From: Mycolicibacterium rufum
Lineage (GTDB): Bacteria; Actinomycetota; Actinomycetes; Mycobacteriales; Mycobacteriaceae
DNA: 64,000 nt
Reading direction: 5' to 3'
Assembly (NCBI RefSeq): GCF_022374875.2
Contig: NZ_CP092427.2
Span: forward strand, 3,472,001 to 3,536,000
Below the pieces are notes generated by a model, which was not told where the DNA came from, did no database searches, and was given only the letters and a program-made list of their open reading frames with translations. The translations under genes were made by a program, and so were the position numbers. Shown one piece after another: positions 9,191-17,353 of this stretch. Within the stretch, counting starts at the first letter, position 1. The number at the start of each line of letters is the position of its first letter.

Positions 9191-10234
9191 ATGGCAACGC
9201 CCGCAACAGAAATCGACGTCGACGGGGTGAAGGTCCGGTTGACCAACCCGGACAAGCCGTACTTTCCGAAGCTCGGCAAGGACGGGACCAAGGGCAAGCT
9301 GGTCGAGTACTACCTGTCGGTGGCCGACGCGATGGTCACGCTGCTGCGGGACCGGCCCGTGCACCTGCAGCGCTTCCCCGACGGCATCACCGGCGAGGAG
9401 ATCTACCAGAAGCGGGTACCGCAGAAGCATCCCGACTACCTCGAGACGTGCACGGTGACGTTCCCGTCCGGACGCACCGCCGACGCGCTGAAGATCACCC
9501 ATCCCTCGGCGATCGCGTGGGCCGCGCAGATGGGCACCGTCACGCTGCATCCGTGGCAGGTGCGCTGCCCCGACACCGAGCACCCCGACGAACTGCGCAT
9601 CGACCTCGACCCGCAGCCGGGCACCGGCTTCGCCGAGGCGCGCACGGTCGCGGTCGACGTGCTCAAGCCGCTGCTCGACGAACTCGGCCTGGCGGGCTAC
9701 CCGAAGACCTCCGGCGGGCGCGGGGTGCACGTGTTCCTGCGGATCGCCACCGACTGGGACTTCATCGCGGTGCGGCGGGCCGGGATCGCGTTGGCCCGCG
9801 AGGTGGAGCGGCGCGCGCCGGAGGCGGTGACGACGTCGTGGTGGAAGGAGGAGCGCGGCGAGCGGTTGTTCATCGACTACAACCAGAACGCGCGGGACCG
9901 CACGTTCGCCTCGCCCTACTCGGCCCGCCGGACCGACATCGCCACGGTGTCGACACCGCTGACATGGGACGAACTGCGCACCGCCGACCCCGACGACTAC
10001 ACGATCCGCACGGTCCCCGACTTCGTCGCCGGCCGGCCCGATCCGTGGGCCGGCATCGACGACACGGCCCAGTCGATCGACGGCCTGCTGGCGATGGTCG
10101 CCGCCGACGAGGAACGCGGTCTCGGCGACCTGCCGTATCCGCCGAGCTACCCGAAGATGCCGGGCGAACCGCCACGCGTGCAGCCCAGCAAGAAGGTCGC
10201 CGCGCACTGGGACGACGAGGGCAATCGCGTCTGA
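9191..10234 (+). CDS. Prim-PolC, LigD-polymerase-like primase-polymerase
   Basis: 347-residue member of the archaeo-eukaryotic primase superfamily, as in the polymerase domain of LigD but standing alone (Rv3730c type). Seen: N-terminal VRLTNPDKPYFP, HLQRFPDGITGE, the catalytic acidic pair in LRIDLDPQPGTGF, SGGRGVHVFLRIA, the conserved segment WWKEERGERLFIDYNQNARDRTFASPYSARR, and WDEL. The mycobacterial orthologue adds ribonucleotides to short gaps and works with LigC in excision repair. Starts 1 base after the ligC stop. The C-terminal tail (about residue 320 on) is basic and proline-rich. Confidence 0.92.
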   Translation: MATPATEIDVDGVKVRLTNPDKPYFPKLGKDGTKGKLVEYYLSVADAMVTLLRDRPVHLQRFPDGITGEEIYQKRVPQKHPDYLETCTVTFPSGRTADALKITHPSAIAWAAQMGTVTLHPWQVRCPDTEHPDELRIDLDPQPGTGFAEARTVAVDVLKPLLDELGLAGYPKTSGGRGVHVFLRIATDWDFIAVRRAGIALAREVERRAPEAVTTSWWKEERGERLFIDYNQNARDRTFASPYSARRTDIATVSTPLTWDELRTADPDDYTIRTVPDFVAGRPDPWAGIDDTAQSIDGLLAMVAADEERGLGDLPYPPSYPKMPGEPPRVQPSKKVAAHWDDEGNRV

Positions 10235-10241
10235 CGGTCAC

Positions 10242-10892
10242 TCACCCGTCGGCGAGGAAGTCCTTCCAACGCCCCGATGCGGCCTTCGGCTTTCGTGGAG
10301 CGTCGGACTCGCTCTGACGCGCGGGCTGCCGCAGTCCCATGATCCGGCGGCCGATGTCGGACAGCTGCGCGATCAGCGTGGTTTCATCCATCTCCAGCGG
10401 TGCGCCGGAGGCGGCGCCGGCCAAGCCGGTCATCAGAGCCGTTGCCGTGACGATCCCGGTGTCACCGTCGTCGAGTTGGATGAGCAACCCGAGTTGACGG
10501 CCGATCAGGTCACCCCAGTCGGGTTGCGACTGCAGCACACGATGCACGCCGGGATCGAACACCATGACCGCCGCCAGGGACCGGTTCTTCGCGACCACGG
10601 CCGCGAAACCCTCGACCATCGCGTTCATCTGGGTGCGGGGCGTGCGCTGGGCTTCCGCGATCTCGACGACCCGCCGAACCTGGTCCAATATCGGGTCCAT
10701 CACCGCGACCAGGAGTTGGTCCCGGGTGCGGAAGTGGTAGTAGATCGCCGCTTTGGTGAACCCCAACTCGTCGGCGATCATCTGCAGCGATGTCCCCGCG
10801 AAGCCGTGTCGACTGATCAGCGTCTCCGCGACGTCGAGCAGCCGGCGACGGGTGTCCACGGAAGAACCGGCAGGGGTTTCGACGGAAGCCAC
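10242..10892 (-). CDS. TetR-family transcriptional regulator
   Basis: 216 residues. The N-terminal helix-turn-helix domain (about 14-60) is typical: TRRRLLDVAETLISRHGFAG, TSLQMIADELGFTKAAIYYHF, RTRDQLLVAVMDP. The C-terminal ligand domain is not diagnostic; a basic tail follows. GTG start at 10890-10892 with a strong AGGAGGTGAAGG upstream. It is divergent from the secreted Ig-like/propeller gene and their promoters overlap (-10 boxes about 45 bases apart), so regulation of that gene and of itself is plausible. Convergent with the polymerase gene, 7 bases apart. Confidence 0.9.
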   Translation of the reverse strand: MASVETPAGSSVDTRRRLLDVAETLISRHGFAGTSLQMIADELGFTKAAIYYHFRTRDQLLVAVMDPILDQVRRVVEIAEAQRTPRTQMNAMVEGFAAVVAKNRSLAAVMVFDPGVHRVLQSQPDWGDLIGRQLGLLIQLDDGDTGIVTATALMTGLAGAASGAPLEMDETTLIAQLSDIGRRIMGLRQPARQSESDAPRKPKAASGRWKDFLADG

Positions 10893-10946
10893 CCTTCACC
10901 TCCTGGGTGTGTAGCGATCCAGTGCCCGGGCCGCCGGCAAGCCAGA

Positions 10947-10952
10947 ACTATA
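10947..10952 (-). promoter_or_regulatory. Probable -10 box of the tetR-type gene
   Basis: TATAGT on the minus strand, about 55 bases upstream of the regulator's start codon, with no other good -10 in the interval. The matching -35 would fall in the -35 region of the opposite promoter, giving back-to-back overlapping promoters. Prediction by consensus only. Confidence 0.5.
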
Positions 10953-10972
10953 CCCACGCGGCGCTGTGATGC

Positions 10973-11002
10973 TTGACACATCGCGGCTTGTCGCTTTACG
11001 TT
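10973..11002 (+). promoter_or_regulatory. SigA-type promoter of the secreted Ig-like/propeller gene
   Basis: TTGACA at 10973-10978, an 18-base spacer, and TACGTT at 10997-11002, a near-consensus housekeeping promoter reading toward the ATG at 11077. The 5' untranslated region would be about 65 bases. It overlaps the divergent regulator's promoter. Confidence 0.6.
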
Positions 11003-11076
11003 CAGCAAGTTCCAACTTTACGACCGACAAGCCAGCGAGGCCACGCGCGGCCCATCACACCTTCTGCGGAGAACTC

Positions 11077-12484
11077 ATGAGCACACAGGAATCGCAGCTC
11101 AACGCCTATGGCCGCTATGTCGGCCGGGTCGGTGCGCTGGCGGCGGCCCTCGGGATCGGCGTGTTCGCCGTGACAACGCCCGGCGTCGCGGCAGCCGATT
11201 CGACGACGTCCACGTCGTCGTCGACGTCGGAATCGCGAGATGCCTCCACGACGGGCGATGCGACCTCGAAGAGCAGCGAGTCCGATCAGAGCGAAGCCGA
11301 CGACACCGGGTCGGAGGCGGACGGCGCCGACGCGGCATCGACGGAGGACGCGGCGTCCCCGGACACGGCACAGGACGACACCGACGATGCCGCCGAGCCG
11401 GGGTCCGACGTCACCGAACCTGACGTCAACGAACCCGATATCACCGAACCCGTTGTGCCCGAATCGGACTCGCCCGAGGTCGACGCGTCCCCGTCAACAC
11501 CGCCCCGAACCCCCGAGCGCGCGGGCACCGGATGGCGCCTCTTCCGGGCCGTCGAGCGCGACACCCCGTCGGCGCCGAGCATCCCGTCGACACCCTCGTC
11601 CCCGACGCCGGCCGCCGACGATCACGTGGCCACGGCCGCCGAGCAGTCGGCGCCCGCCGCCGCGCCGAGCGCCGCACGGACCACCGCCACCGCCACCGCG
11701 GACAACGACACCGCCGAAGCTCCGTCGGTCACCGCGACCGTCGTGAGCGCCACCGCCGTTGCCCCGACGTTGGGTGTCATCGGCTTCCTGAACAACGTCG
11801 TCACCAAGCTGCTCGACCCGTTCCTCGCGGCGCCTCCGAACACGCCGGGCCCGGTGACCCCGATCGTGTGGACCGTGCTGGGCTGGGTGCGCCGCAACCT
11901 CTTCAACCAGGCACCGGTCATCACCTACAACCCGGCCACCACGTCACAGACCGGGCAGACGGTGTCCGGGTCACTGGGTGCCACCGACGCCGAGGGCGAC
12001 CCGCTCACCTACACCGTCACCCGTGGTCCGGAGCACGGCACCCTGACCATCGACCAGGCCACCGGGCACTTCACCTACACCCCGGACGACATCGATTACG
12101 CTGCCGCGCAGACCGATTCGTTCACCATCTCGGTGGCCGACGGCAAGATCAACCTGCTGACGCTGTTCCGGCCGCACCGCGCAAGCAAGACCATCGACCT
12201 CACGGTGCAGAATCCCGAAGTCACTCGAACCATCCTGAATCTGCCCGCCGACGTCACGAGCCCACAGAATCCTCGATTCGCCGCCGACGGAGACTCGATT
12301 CTGTTCCATGCCGCGCCCGCGGCAGGTGGTCGCAGGGAGCTCTACCAGGTCGACATCGACGGCACGCATCTTCGGTGCCTCACGTGCGGCATCTCACCCG
12401 AGGTGACCGCTGACCTCGGCAAGATGGTGCCCTTCGAGGATGGCACGGGGCGAATTCTGGTAGAAGCCGGAAGCAACAAATGGA
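11077..12484 (+). pseudogene. Secreted Ig-like/beta-propeller protein, 5' part (IS-interrupted)
   Basis: Start at ATG 11077 (GGAGA upstream). The N-terminus YGRYVGRVGALAAALGIGVF...GVAAA is an export signal of a type common on large mycobacterial cell-surface proteins. Residues about 40-200 are a low-complexity Ser/Thr/Asp/Glu/Pro linker. Residues about 285-385 form a cadherin/VCBS-like domain (APVITYNP...DAEGDPLTYTVTRGPEHGTLTI). A PD40-type propeller then begins (NPRFAADGDSILFHAAP). The frame is cut at base 12484 by an IS element and reads into it, stopping at 12507 after 476 residues. With the part at 13754-15042 the uninterrupted protein would be 898 residues. Confidence 0.85.
12482..12484 (+). 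repeat. Target-site duplication (left copy, GGA)
   Basis: GGA directly before the left inverted repeat matches GGA at 13751-13753 directly after the right one. A 3-bp duplication is normal for IS3-family insertion. Keeping one copy restores the interrupted reading frame. Confidence 0.8.
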
Positions 12485-12512
12485 GGGTCTGCTGCACGAA
12501 TAGGTGACATTT
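12485..12512 (+). repeat. IS left terminal inverted repeat
   Basis: Begins GGGTCTGCTGCACGA, then AGGTGACA after a 2-base difference from the right end. Matches the reverse complement of 13723-13750 at 25 of 28 positions. Confidence 0.85.
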
Positions 12513-12555
12513 GAGTTGGCTTGCCCGGGACGGGTGGGCTGGAAGGATGTTCCTT

Positions 12556-12864
12556 GTGCCTAGGCCTTACCCCCGTGAGTTCCGCGACGATGTCGTGCGC
12601 GTGGCCCGCAACCGTGATGACGGTGTGACGATCGAGCAGATCGCGAGTGATTTCGGGGTGCACCCGATGACGCTGCAGAAATGGCTCCGTCAGGCCAACA
12701 TCGAGGAGGGCACCAAGCCCGGCAAGAGCGCCAGCGAGTCCGGTGAGCTGCGCGAAGCGCGGCGGCGGATCAAGCTGCTCGAACAGGAGAACGAGGTGCT
12801 GCGCCGGGCTGCGGCGTATCTGTCGCAGGCCAATCTGCCGGGAAAAGGGTCTACCCGCTCGTGA
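12556..12864 (+). CDS. IS3-family transposase OrfA
   Basis: About 102 residues. N-terminal helix-turn-helix of the IS3 OrfA type (YPREFRDDVVRVARNRDDGV, IEQIASDFGVHPMTLQKWLR) and a C-terminal leucine-zipper helix (RRRIKLLEQENEVLRRAAAYL). The GTG at 12556 is preferred: GGAAGG lies 9 bases upstream and the protein then starts PRPYPREF as is usual; ATG 12547 and TTG 12511 are also in frame. It ends at 12864, overlapping orfB by 4 bases. DNA-binding half of the transposase. Confidence 0.9.
   Translation: MPRPYPREFRDDVVRVARNRDDGVTIEQIASDFGVHPMTLQKWLRQANIEEGTKPGKSASESGELREARRRIKLLEQENEVLRRAAAYLSQANLPGKGSTRS
12840..12846 (+). promoter_or_regulatory. -1 ribosomal slippery heptamer of the IS
   Basis: G GGA AAA in the orfA frame is a canonical X-XXY-YYZ heptamer (GGGAAAA). 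A -1 slip here continues as AGG GTC TAC CCG CTC GTG AAA into the orfB frame, giving the OrfAB fusion transposase expected for IS3 elements. The shift precedes the orfA stop by 15 bases. Confidence 0.75.
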
Positions 12865-13718
12865 AAGAGCTCGCCGCCGACGGGATCCCTGTCGCGGTGA
12901 CGTGCCGGGTACTCAAGCTCTCCCGCCAGCCGTATTACCGCTGGCTGGCCGACCCCATCACCGATGCCGAACTCGTTGAGGCCTACCGCGCCAATGCGCT
13001 GTTCGACGCGCACGCAGACGATCCGGAGTTCGGCTACCGCTACCTCGTGGAGGAGGCGCGCGATGCCGGGGAGCCGATGGCCGAGCGCACCGCCTGGCGG
13101 ATCTGTTCGCAGAACCGACTGTGGAGCGTGTTTGGTAAGAAGCGCGGCAAAAACGGCAAAGTCGGGCCGCCGGTGCACGACGATCTTGTCGAGCGTGACT
13201 TCACCGCTGACAGGCCAAATCAGTTGTGGCTCAGTGACATCACTGAGCACCGCACCGGTGAGGGCAAGCTCTACCTCTGTGCGATTAAGGACGTGTTCTC
13301 CAACCGGATCGTCGGCTACAGCATCGACTCCCGCATGAAGTCACAACTGGCCATCCGGGCACTACACAGCGCGGTAGCCCGACGCGGAGATGTCGCGGGG
13401 TGCATTCTGCACTCGGATCGCGGATCTCAGTTCCGGTCAAGGAAATTCGTACACGCCTTGAATCACCACGAGATGGTCGGCTCTATGGGCCGTGTCGGGG
13501 CCGCCGGTGACAACGCCGCCATGGAGAGCTTCTTTAGCCTGCTGCAGAAGAACGTGCTCGACCGCCGCCGCTGGGACACCCGAGAACAACTCCGCATCGC
13601 GATCGTCACCTGGATCGAGCGCACCTACCACCGGCGCCGCCGCCAGTCCGGCCTCGGGCGGTTGACCCCGATCGAATTCGAAGCAATCATGACCACACCG
13701 GCCAGTCAGGCCGCGTGA
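12861..13718 (+). CDS. IS3-family transposase OrfB (DDE integrase domain)
   Basis: 285 residues as a separate frame; functionally the C-terminal part of OrfAB. Catalytic triad seen: D126 in WLSDITE, D186 in ILHSDRGSQ, E222 in NAAMESFFSLLQ, with exactly 35 residues between the last two as expected for IS3. HTH_21-type region around DPEFGYRYLVEEARDAG. Its GTG at 12861 lies inside the end of orfA, so production is probably by the upstream frameshift. No disruption seen. Confidence 0.92.
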   Translation: MKELAADGIPVAVTCRVLKLSRQPYYRWLADPITDAELVEAYRANALFDAHADDPEFGYRYLVEEARDAGEPMAERTAWRICSQNRLWSVFGKKRGKNGKVGPPVHDDLVERDFTADRPNQLWLSDITEHRTGEGKLYLCAIKDVFSNRIVGYSIDSRMKSQLAIRALHSAVARRGDVAGCILHSDRGSQFRSRKFVHALNHHEMVGSMGRVGAAGDNAAMESFFSLLQKNVLDRRRWDTREQLRIAIVTWIERTYHRRRRQSGLGRLTPIEFEAIMTTPASQAA

Positions 13719-13722
13719 CCGA

Positions 13723-13750
13723 AACTGTCACCTGATCGTGCAGCAGACCC
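13723..13750 (-). repeat. IS right terminal inverted repeat
   Basis: Read inward it starts GGGTCTGCTGCACGA followed by TCAGGTGACA; pairs with 12485-12512. The direct repeat GGA follows at 13751-13753. Confidence 0.85.
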
Positions 13751-13753
13751 GGA

Positions 13754-15042
13754 TGGTCTACGAGGAAGATGCGCAAGGCCGGCGCCTGGTACCCATCGTC
13801 ATCCCGCCCGGACCACCCGCTCCCGCACGCGTCATCGAATCATCGCGCGAGATGCGTGTGTCACCAGACGGTAGTCACGTGCTGTTCAGCCAGATTCAGT
13901 TGGGCTTGGGCGGCGTTCTGACGGCCGTGCCCGTCGTGGGTACCTTCACTCGTGCCGCAGACGCGACGGAGTACCGCATCACGGACGCCCGGGTCGTCTA
14001 CGGTGTCGGCGAGGGCAAGCAGTTCACCCATGATGGCAAGGGTGTGATCATCATCGGCGGCCAGTACGAAGCGGGCAATGTCGATGACATCGTGGTCGAC
14101 CTGGCGACCGGCAAGGTGACACGGCTGACCGGCAACCTCGATTACGACGAGGACACCGATCTCTCACCCAATGGAAAGTGGATCGCGATCGGGAGTACCC
14201 GCACTCTCGACGCTCTGACGCCGATGTCGAGAATCGTGCGACCGGCGTTCCTGCCCGCGCAGATCCAGGGCGCCGTGTACGAGGCCTATGCGAAAACGAT
14301 CAACGTCACCAATCAGGAGTGGTTGATCGCCGTCGAAGATGACCTCGCACGTGAAAACGGCACCCCGCTGTTCGTGAGCGACGATCCATCGACACCGCAG
14401 GACGAAGGCGATGGGTACACCGCCCGAAGCATGCCCAGCTGGAACCAGGACGGCACCGCGGTCACGTTCTACGAGAGGCTGGCAACCGCCGATCCGACGC
14501 TGCCGCAGACGCGGATCGTCGTCGCGAAGCTCAACTACACGACGAGCGTCGGCACGGCCCAGGGCGATCAAGTGACGCCCGACCCGACCTGGGCACCCAA
14601 GTTGTCCGAGTACGTACCCGGCCCGGCCGTCCTTCCTAGCACCGGAACCTATCCCGGAACAGGAGGCGGCACAGCGCTGATCACCGAGGACACGACGACC
14701 ACTCCGGGCCACACCATCCGGACTGTCACGTACACCGATTATGTGAACGAGGACGGGCTCATTCTCAACGGCACCGAGTGGACCGACGCCACCGCCAGCC
14801 AGAACTCGATCCGCTACGTCGCTGACATCGCCGTGACGGGAGCTCATACCGGTTACCTGAAGGGCGACGTGACCATCAACAAGTTGACCCGCTCGATCAC
14901 TCCGACCATCGCACCGGTGGATCCTGCATCGAAGACGGGTACCGCAGCCGACCCGGGCTCGCAGATCAGATCGAGCCTCGACGGGGATCTGCTGGTGCTC
15001 CTGGATCCGAACAGAATCGCCGCGGCACAAGCCGGCGTGTGA
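13754..15042 (+). pseudogene. Secreted Ig-like/beta-propeller protein, 3' part (IS-interrupted)
   Basis: Continuation of the gene starting at 11077. Removing the IS and one GGA copy joins ...AGSNKW to MVYEEDAQGRR without a frame change. It carries PD40/WD40-like blades such as REMRVSPDGSHVLFSQ, GKQFTHDGKGVIIIGG, NLDYDEDTDLSPNGKWIAIG and MPSWNQDGTAVTFYE, then a beta-rich C-terminal region (about 14,630-15,000). Alone it lacks a signal peptide and a good start, so it is unlikely to be exported if translated at all. A strong hairpin follows at 15060-15087. Confidence 0.8.
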
Positions 15043-15059
15043 TTTCGACGGCCTTCGTT

Positions 15060-15087
15060 CGCGGGGTGCACCACACTGCACCCCGCG
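15060..15087 (+). terminator. Hairpin terminator after the propeller gene
   Basis: Perfect 11-bp stem CGCGGGGTGCA / TGCACCCCGCG with a 6-base loop, 17 bases after the stop at 15042. No U-run follows, which is common for actinobacterial terminators. Confidence 0.6.
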
Positions 15088-15187
15088 TTCGGCTGCGCGC
15101 CGTGTCGGTGCCGAGGGTCGACGGCACCGTGCACTCACCGAGCAGGGGCCACCTCGGAGCACGACTGCCGCCCGATACCCTGCCCAG

Positions 15188-15694
15188 GTGACCTTCCGCA
15201 AGCTGCTCGCCGCGCTGGCGATCGTCGGGGTGCTGGCCAGCGGCGTGGGCATCGCGTCCCTGGTGCTGGTCACCCAGTCCGACCAGCAGCAGGCCGGCGC
15301 GCCGCGGCGGGAGCCGCCGAAGCCGCCGCCACCGTCGGTGCCGACGGTCAAAGAGTTCCTCATCGGGGTGACCGTCACCGCCCAGACCTGCGACCCGGCC
15401 GGGCAGTGTCTGTACACCTACACGATCGAGCCCAAATACGTTGGGCTGCACCCGTTCCCGGAGACACCGTTCACCGTGGAGTACGAGGTCACCGGCGGCA
15501 ACGAGCCGCAGCCGGGCAAGTTCACGGTGCAGGGGGAGAAGGCGGAGATCTACAAGGACGTCCAGATCCCCGGGCCGCCGGGCGCACGGCTGTCGGCGAA
15601 CGTGCTGCGCGTCGTCGAGGAACCGCCGCCCCCGCCGCCGCCCCCGGGCGGGCCCGTGCCCCCGCCTCCTCCTCCCGGGGCGCCGCAACCATGA
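15188..15694 (+). CDS. Proline-rich secreted or membrane-anchored protein
   Basis: 168 residues. One hydrophobic N-terminal segment (LLAALAIVGVLASGVGIASLVLV, about 6-28) serves as signal or anchor. Then a short Pro-rich stretch, a compact beta-type domain (about 50-140) with a Cys pair in TCDPAGQC, and a poly-proline tail (PPPPPPPPGGPVPPPPPP). GTG start. The stop overlaps the start of the thioesterase gene (ATGA), so the two are translationally coupled. I do not recognise a family; a Pro-rich envelope protein is the most that can be said. Confidence 0.7.
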   Translation: MTFRKLLAALAIVGVLASGVGIASLVLVTQSDQQQAGAPRREPPKPPPPSVPTVKEFLIGVTVTAQTCDPAGQCLYTYTIEPKYVGLHPFPETPFTVEYEVTGGNEPQPGKFTVQGEKAEIYKDVQIPGPPGARLSANVLRVVEEPPPPPPPPGGPVPPPPPPGAPQP

Positions 15695-16443
15695 CCGAGC
15701 CGCAACGCAGCCCCTGGATTCGCAATTTCCTTCCCGCACCGGGCGCCCGCATCCGTCTGGTGTGCTTCCCGCACGCCGGCGGCTCGGCGAGCTACTACTT
15801 CCCGCTGTCGCGGGCGCTCTCACCGGAGTTCGACGTCTACGCGCTGCAGTACCCGGGCAGGCAGGACCGCTACAAGGAACCGTTCGTCGAGACCATCGAC
15901 GCCCTCGCCGACCAAATTCACGCCGAACTGGCCGCCGTCCCGGCCGGGCCGGTCGCGTTCTTCGGCCACAGCATGGGTGCGGTGCTGGCCTTCGAGGTCG
16001 CCCGCCGGATGGAGACGCAGACGGGCCTTACACCGGTGACCATCTTCGCCTCCGGGTCGCGGGCCCCCAGCCGCTACGGCGACGAGCGCGACCACAAGGA
16101 CGACCGCGAACTCGTCGACGTGATGCGCCAACTCGGCGGCACCGATCCGCGGGTGCTGGAGAACCGGGAGATGCTCGAGACGTTCCTGCCCGCGTTCCGC
16201 AACGACTACCGGGCGCTACAGGCCTACCACCGGGACACCGACGTCGGCATCAGCGCGCCGATCGTCGTGATGGCCGCGACCGACGACCCGAAGACCAGCG
16301 TCGCCGACGCGTCCGCGTGGCACGAGCACACCTCCGGCGGGGGCGCCGTGCACACCTTCACCGGCGGCCACTTCTACCTGGAGAAGCAGCCGCAGGGCGT
16401 CATCGAGGTGATCGCGCGGACGCTGCGGGGGCTACCGGACTGA
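15691..16443 (+). CDS. Type II thioesterase (TesA-like)
   Basis: 250-residue alpha/beta hydrolase of the type II thioesterase family that releases acyl chains from polyketide or nonribosomal carrier proteins. Features: RLVCFPHAGGSASYYFPL near the start, ALQYPGRQDR, the nucleophile elbow GHSMGAVLAFE (Ser about 91), and the catalytic His in FTGGHFYLEKQ near the C-terminus. Similar to mycobacterial TesA, which supports phthiocerol-type lipid synthesis, but no polyketide or peptide synthetase gene is in this window. ATG overlaps the stop of the Pro-rich gene; the 3' end overlaps the convergent EamA gene by 44 bases. Confidence 0.88.
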   Translation: MTEPQRSPWIRNFLPAPGARIRLVCFPHAGGSASYYFPLSRALSPEFDVYALQYPGRQDRYKEPFVETIDALADQIHAELAAVPAGPVAFFGHSMGAVLAFEVARRMETQTGLTPVTIFASGSRAPSRYGDERDHKDDRELVDVMRQLGGTDPRVLENREMLETFLPAFRNDYRALQAYHRDTDVGISAPIVVMAATDDPKTSVADASAWHEHTSGGGAVHTFTGGHFYLEKQPQGVIEVIARTLRGLPD

Positions 16444-17308
16444 CCGCCGGGCTGCGCCGCGTCGCGAGCACCGATCCGGTCAGGATCAACACCAGGCCGG
16501 CGACGTTCCACGCCGTCAACGGCTCGTGGAGTACCAGCACGCCGGCCGCGAGCGCCACCGCCGGGTTGACGTAGGTGAACACCAGCGCCCGGGCGGCGCC
16601 CACCTCGCGGATCAACGCGAAGAAGACCAGAAACGCGATCGCCGTGCAGACCACCGCGAGCGCCGCGATCGCGATCAGCACGCGCGTCTGCGGAACGGCC
16701 TGCGGCCACGTGGCTGCGGCGGGCGCGGCATAGACGAGCGCCGCCAGCGTCAGGCACGCCGCCGTCATCGGCAGGGCGGGGACCTCGGCGAGGTAGCGGG
16801 CGGCCACCAGCGGCGCGATCGCGTAGCAGACCGACACCATCAGCACTTCGATCACCGAGAACGCGCTACCGCCGGTGAGCTCCGGACCCGCGAGTGCGGC
16901 CACCCCCGCCAGCCCGACACCGAGCCCGGCCATCCGCACCGGGGTGAGCCGGTGCTCGCCGCCGGTGAGCCGGTCCAGCAGCGCCGCCACGATCGGCGAC
17001 GCCGCGATCAGCAGGCCCGTCAGTGAACTCGACAGATGCCGCTCGGCGCGGGAGAGCAGCAGCCACGCCGCGATGATCTCGAAGAACGCGAACACCGCGA
17101 CCGGCTTCCAGTGCGCCAGCACCGGCGCCCATGCCCCGCGACGCAGCGTCAGCGGCAGGAGCACCAGCGCGCCGACCGCTGTGCGCGCCAGCACCAGTAC
17201 CGGAACCGAAACCCCTTCCACCGCAACCTTGATGAGAAGGTAGGGGATGCCCCAGATGAGACTCATCGCGGCGAACAGCACCCAGCCGCGCACGCTCATG
17301 CCCACCAT
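16400..17308 (-). CDS. EamA/DMT-family transporter
   Basis: 302-residue inner-membrane protein of the drug/metabolite transporter superfamily: ten hydrophobic helices in two EamA repeats. The first repeat begins GWVLFAAMSLIWGIPYLLIKVAVEG with the family WG-x-P motif; the second ends FTYVNPAVALAAGVLVLHEPLTAWNVAGLVLILTGS, the typical EamA signature. Substrate unknown; such proteins export metabolites or drugs. The last 44 bases overlap the thioesterase gene tail to tail. Confidence 0.88.
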   Translation of the reverse strand: MVGMSVRGWVLFAAMSLIWGIPYLLIKVAVEGVSVPVLVLARTAVGALVLLPLTLRRGAWAPVLAHWKPVAVFAFFEIIAAWLLLSRAERHLSSSLTGLLIAASPIVAALLDRLTGGEHRLTPVRMAGLGVGLAGVAALAGPELTGGSAFSVIEVLMVSVCYAIAPLVAARYLAEVPALPMTAACLTLAALVYAAPAAATWPQAVPQTRVLIAIAALAVVCTAIAFLVFFALIREVGAARALVFTYVNPAVALAAGVLVLHEPLTAWNVAGLVLILTGSVLATRRSPAVSPVAPAASARSPR

Positions 17309-17353
17309 GGCACCGCATGGGCGGCCGCGGGCGCAACCGAATTGCGCCGGCGC

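Larger units (their letters stand above)
12485..13750 (+). mobile_element. IS3-family insertion sequence, 1,266 bp
   Basis: Complete element: 28-bp terminal inverted repeats (12485-12512 and 13723-13750, 25 of 28 matching, both starting GGGTCTGCTGCACGA), orfA and orfB in overlapping frames with a -1 slippery site, intact DDE residues, and 3-bp GGA duplications at both ends. Size and gene layout fit the IS3 family. The two transposase frames look undamaged and the ends match well, so the insertion is probably recent and the element potentially active. Confidence 0.92.

Noticed and set aside
10966..11076. Longer start for the secreted Ig-like/propeller protein
   Set aside because: That stretch contains the promoter; ATG 11077 has a ribosome-binding site and is followed by the signal peptide.
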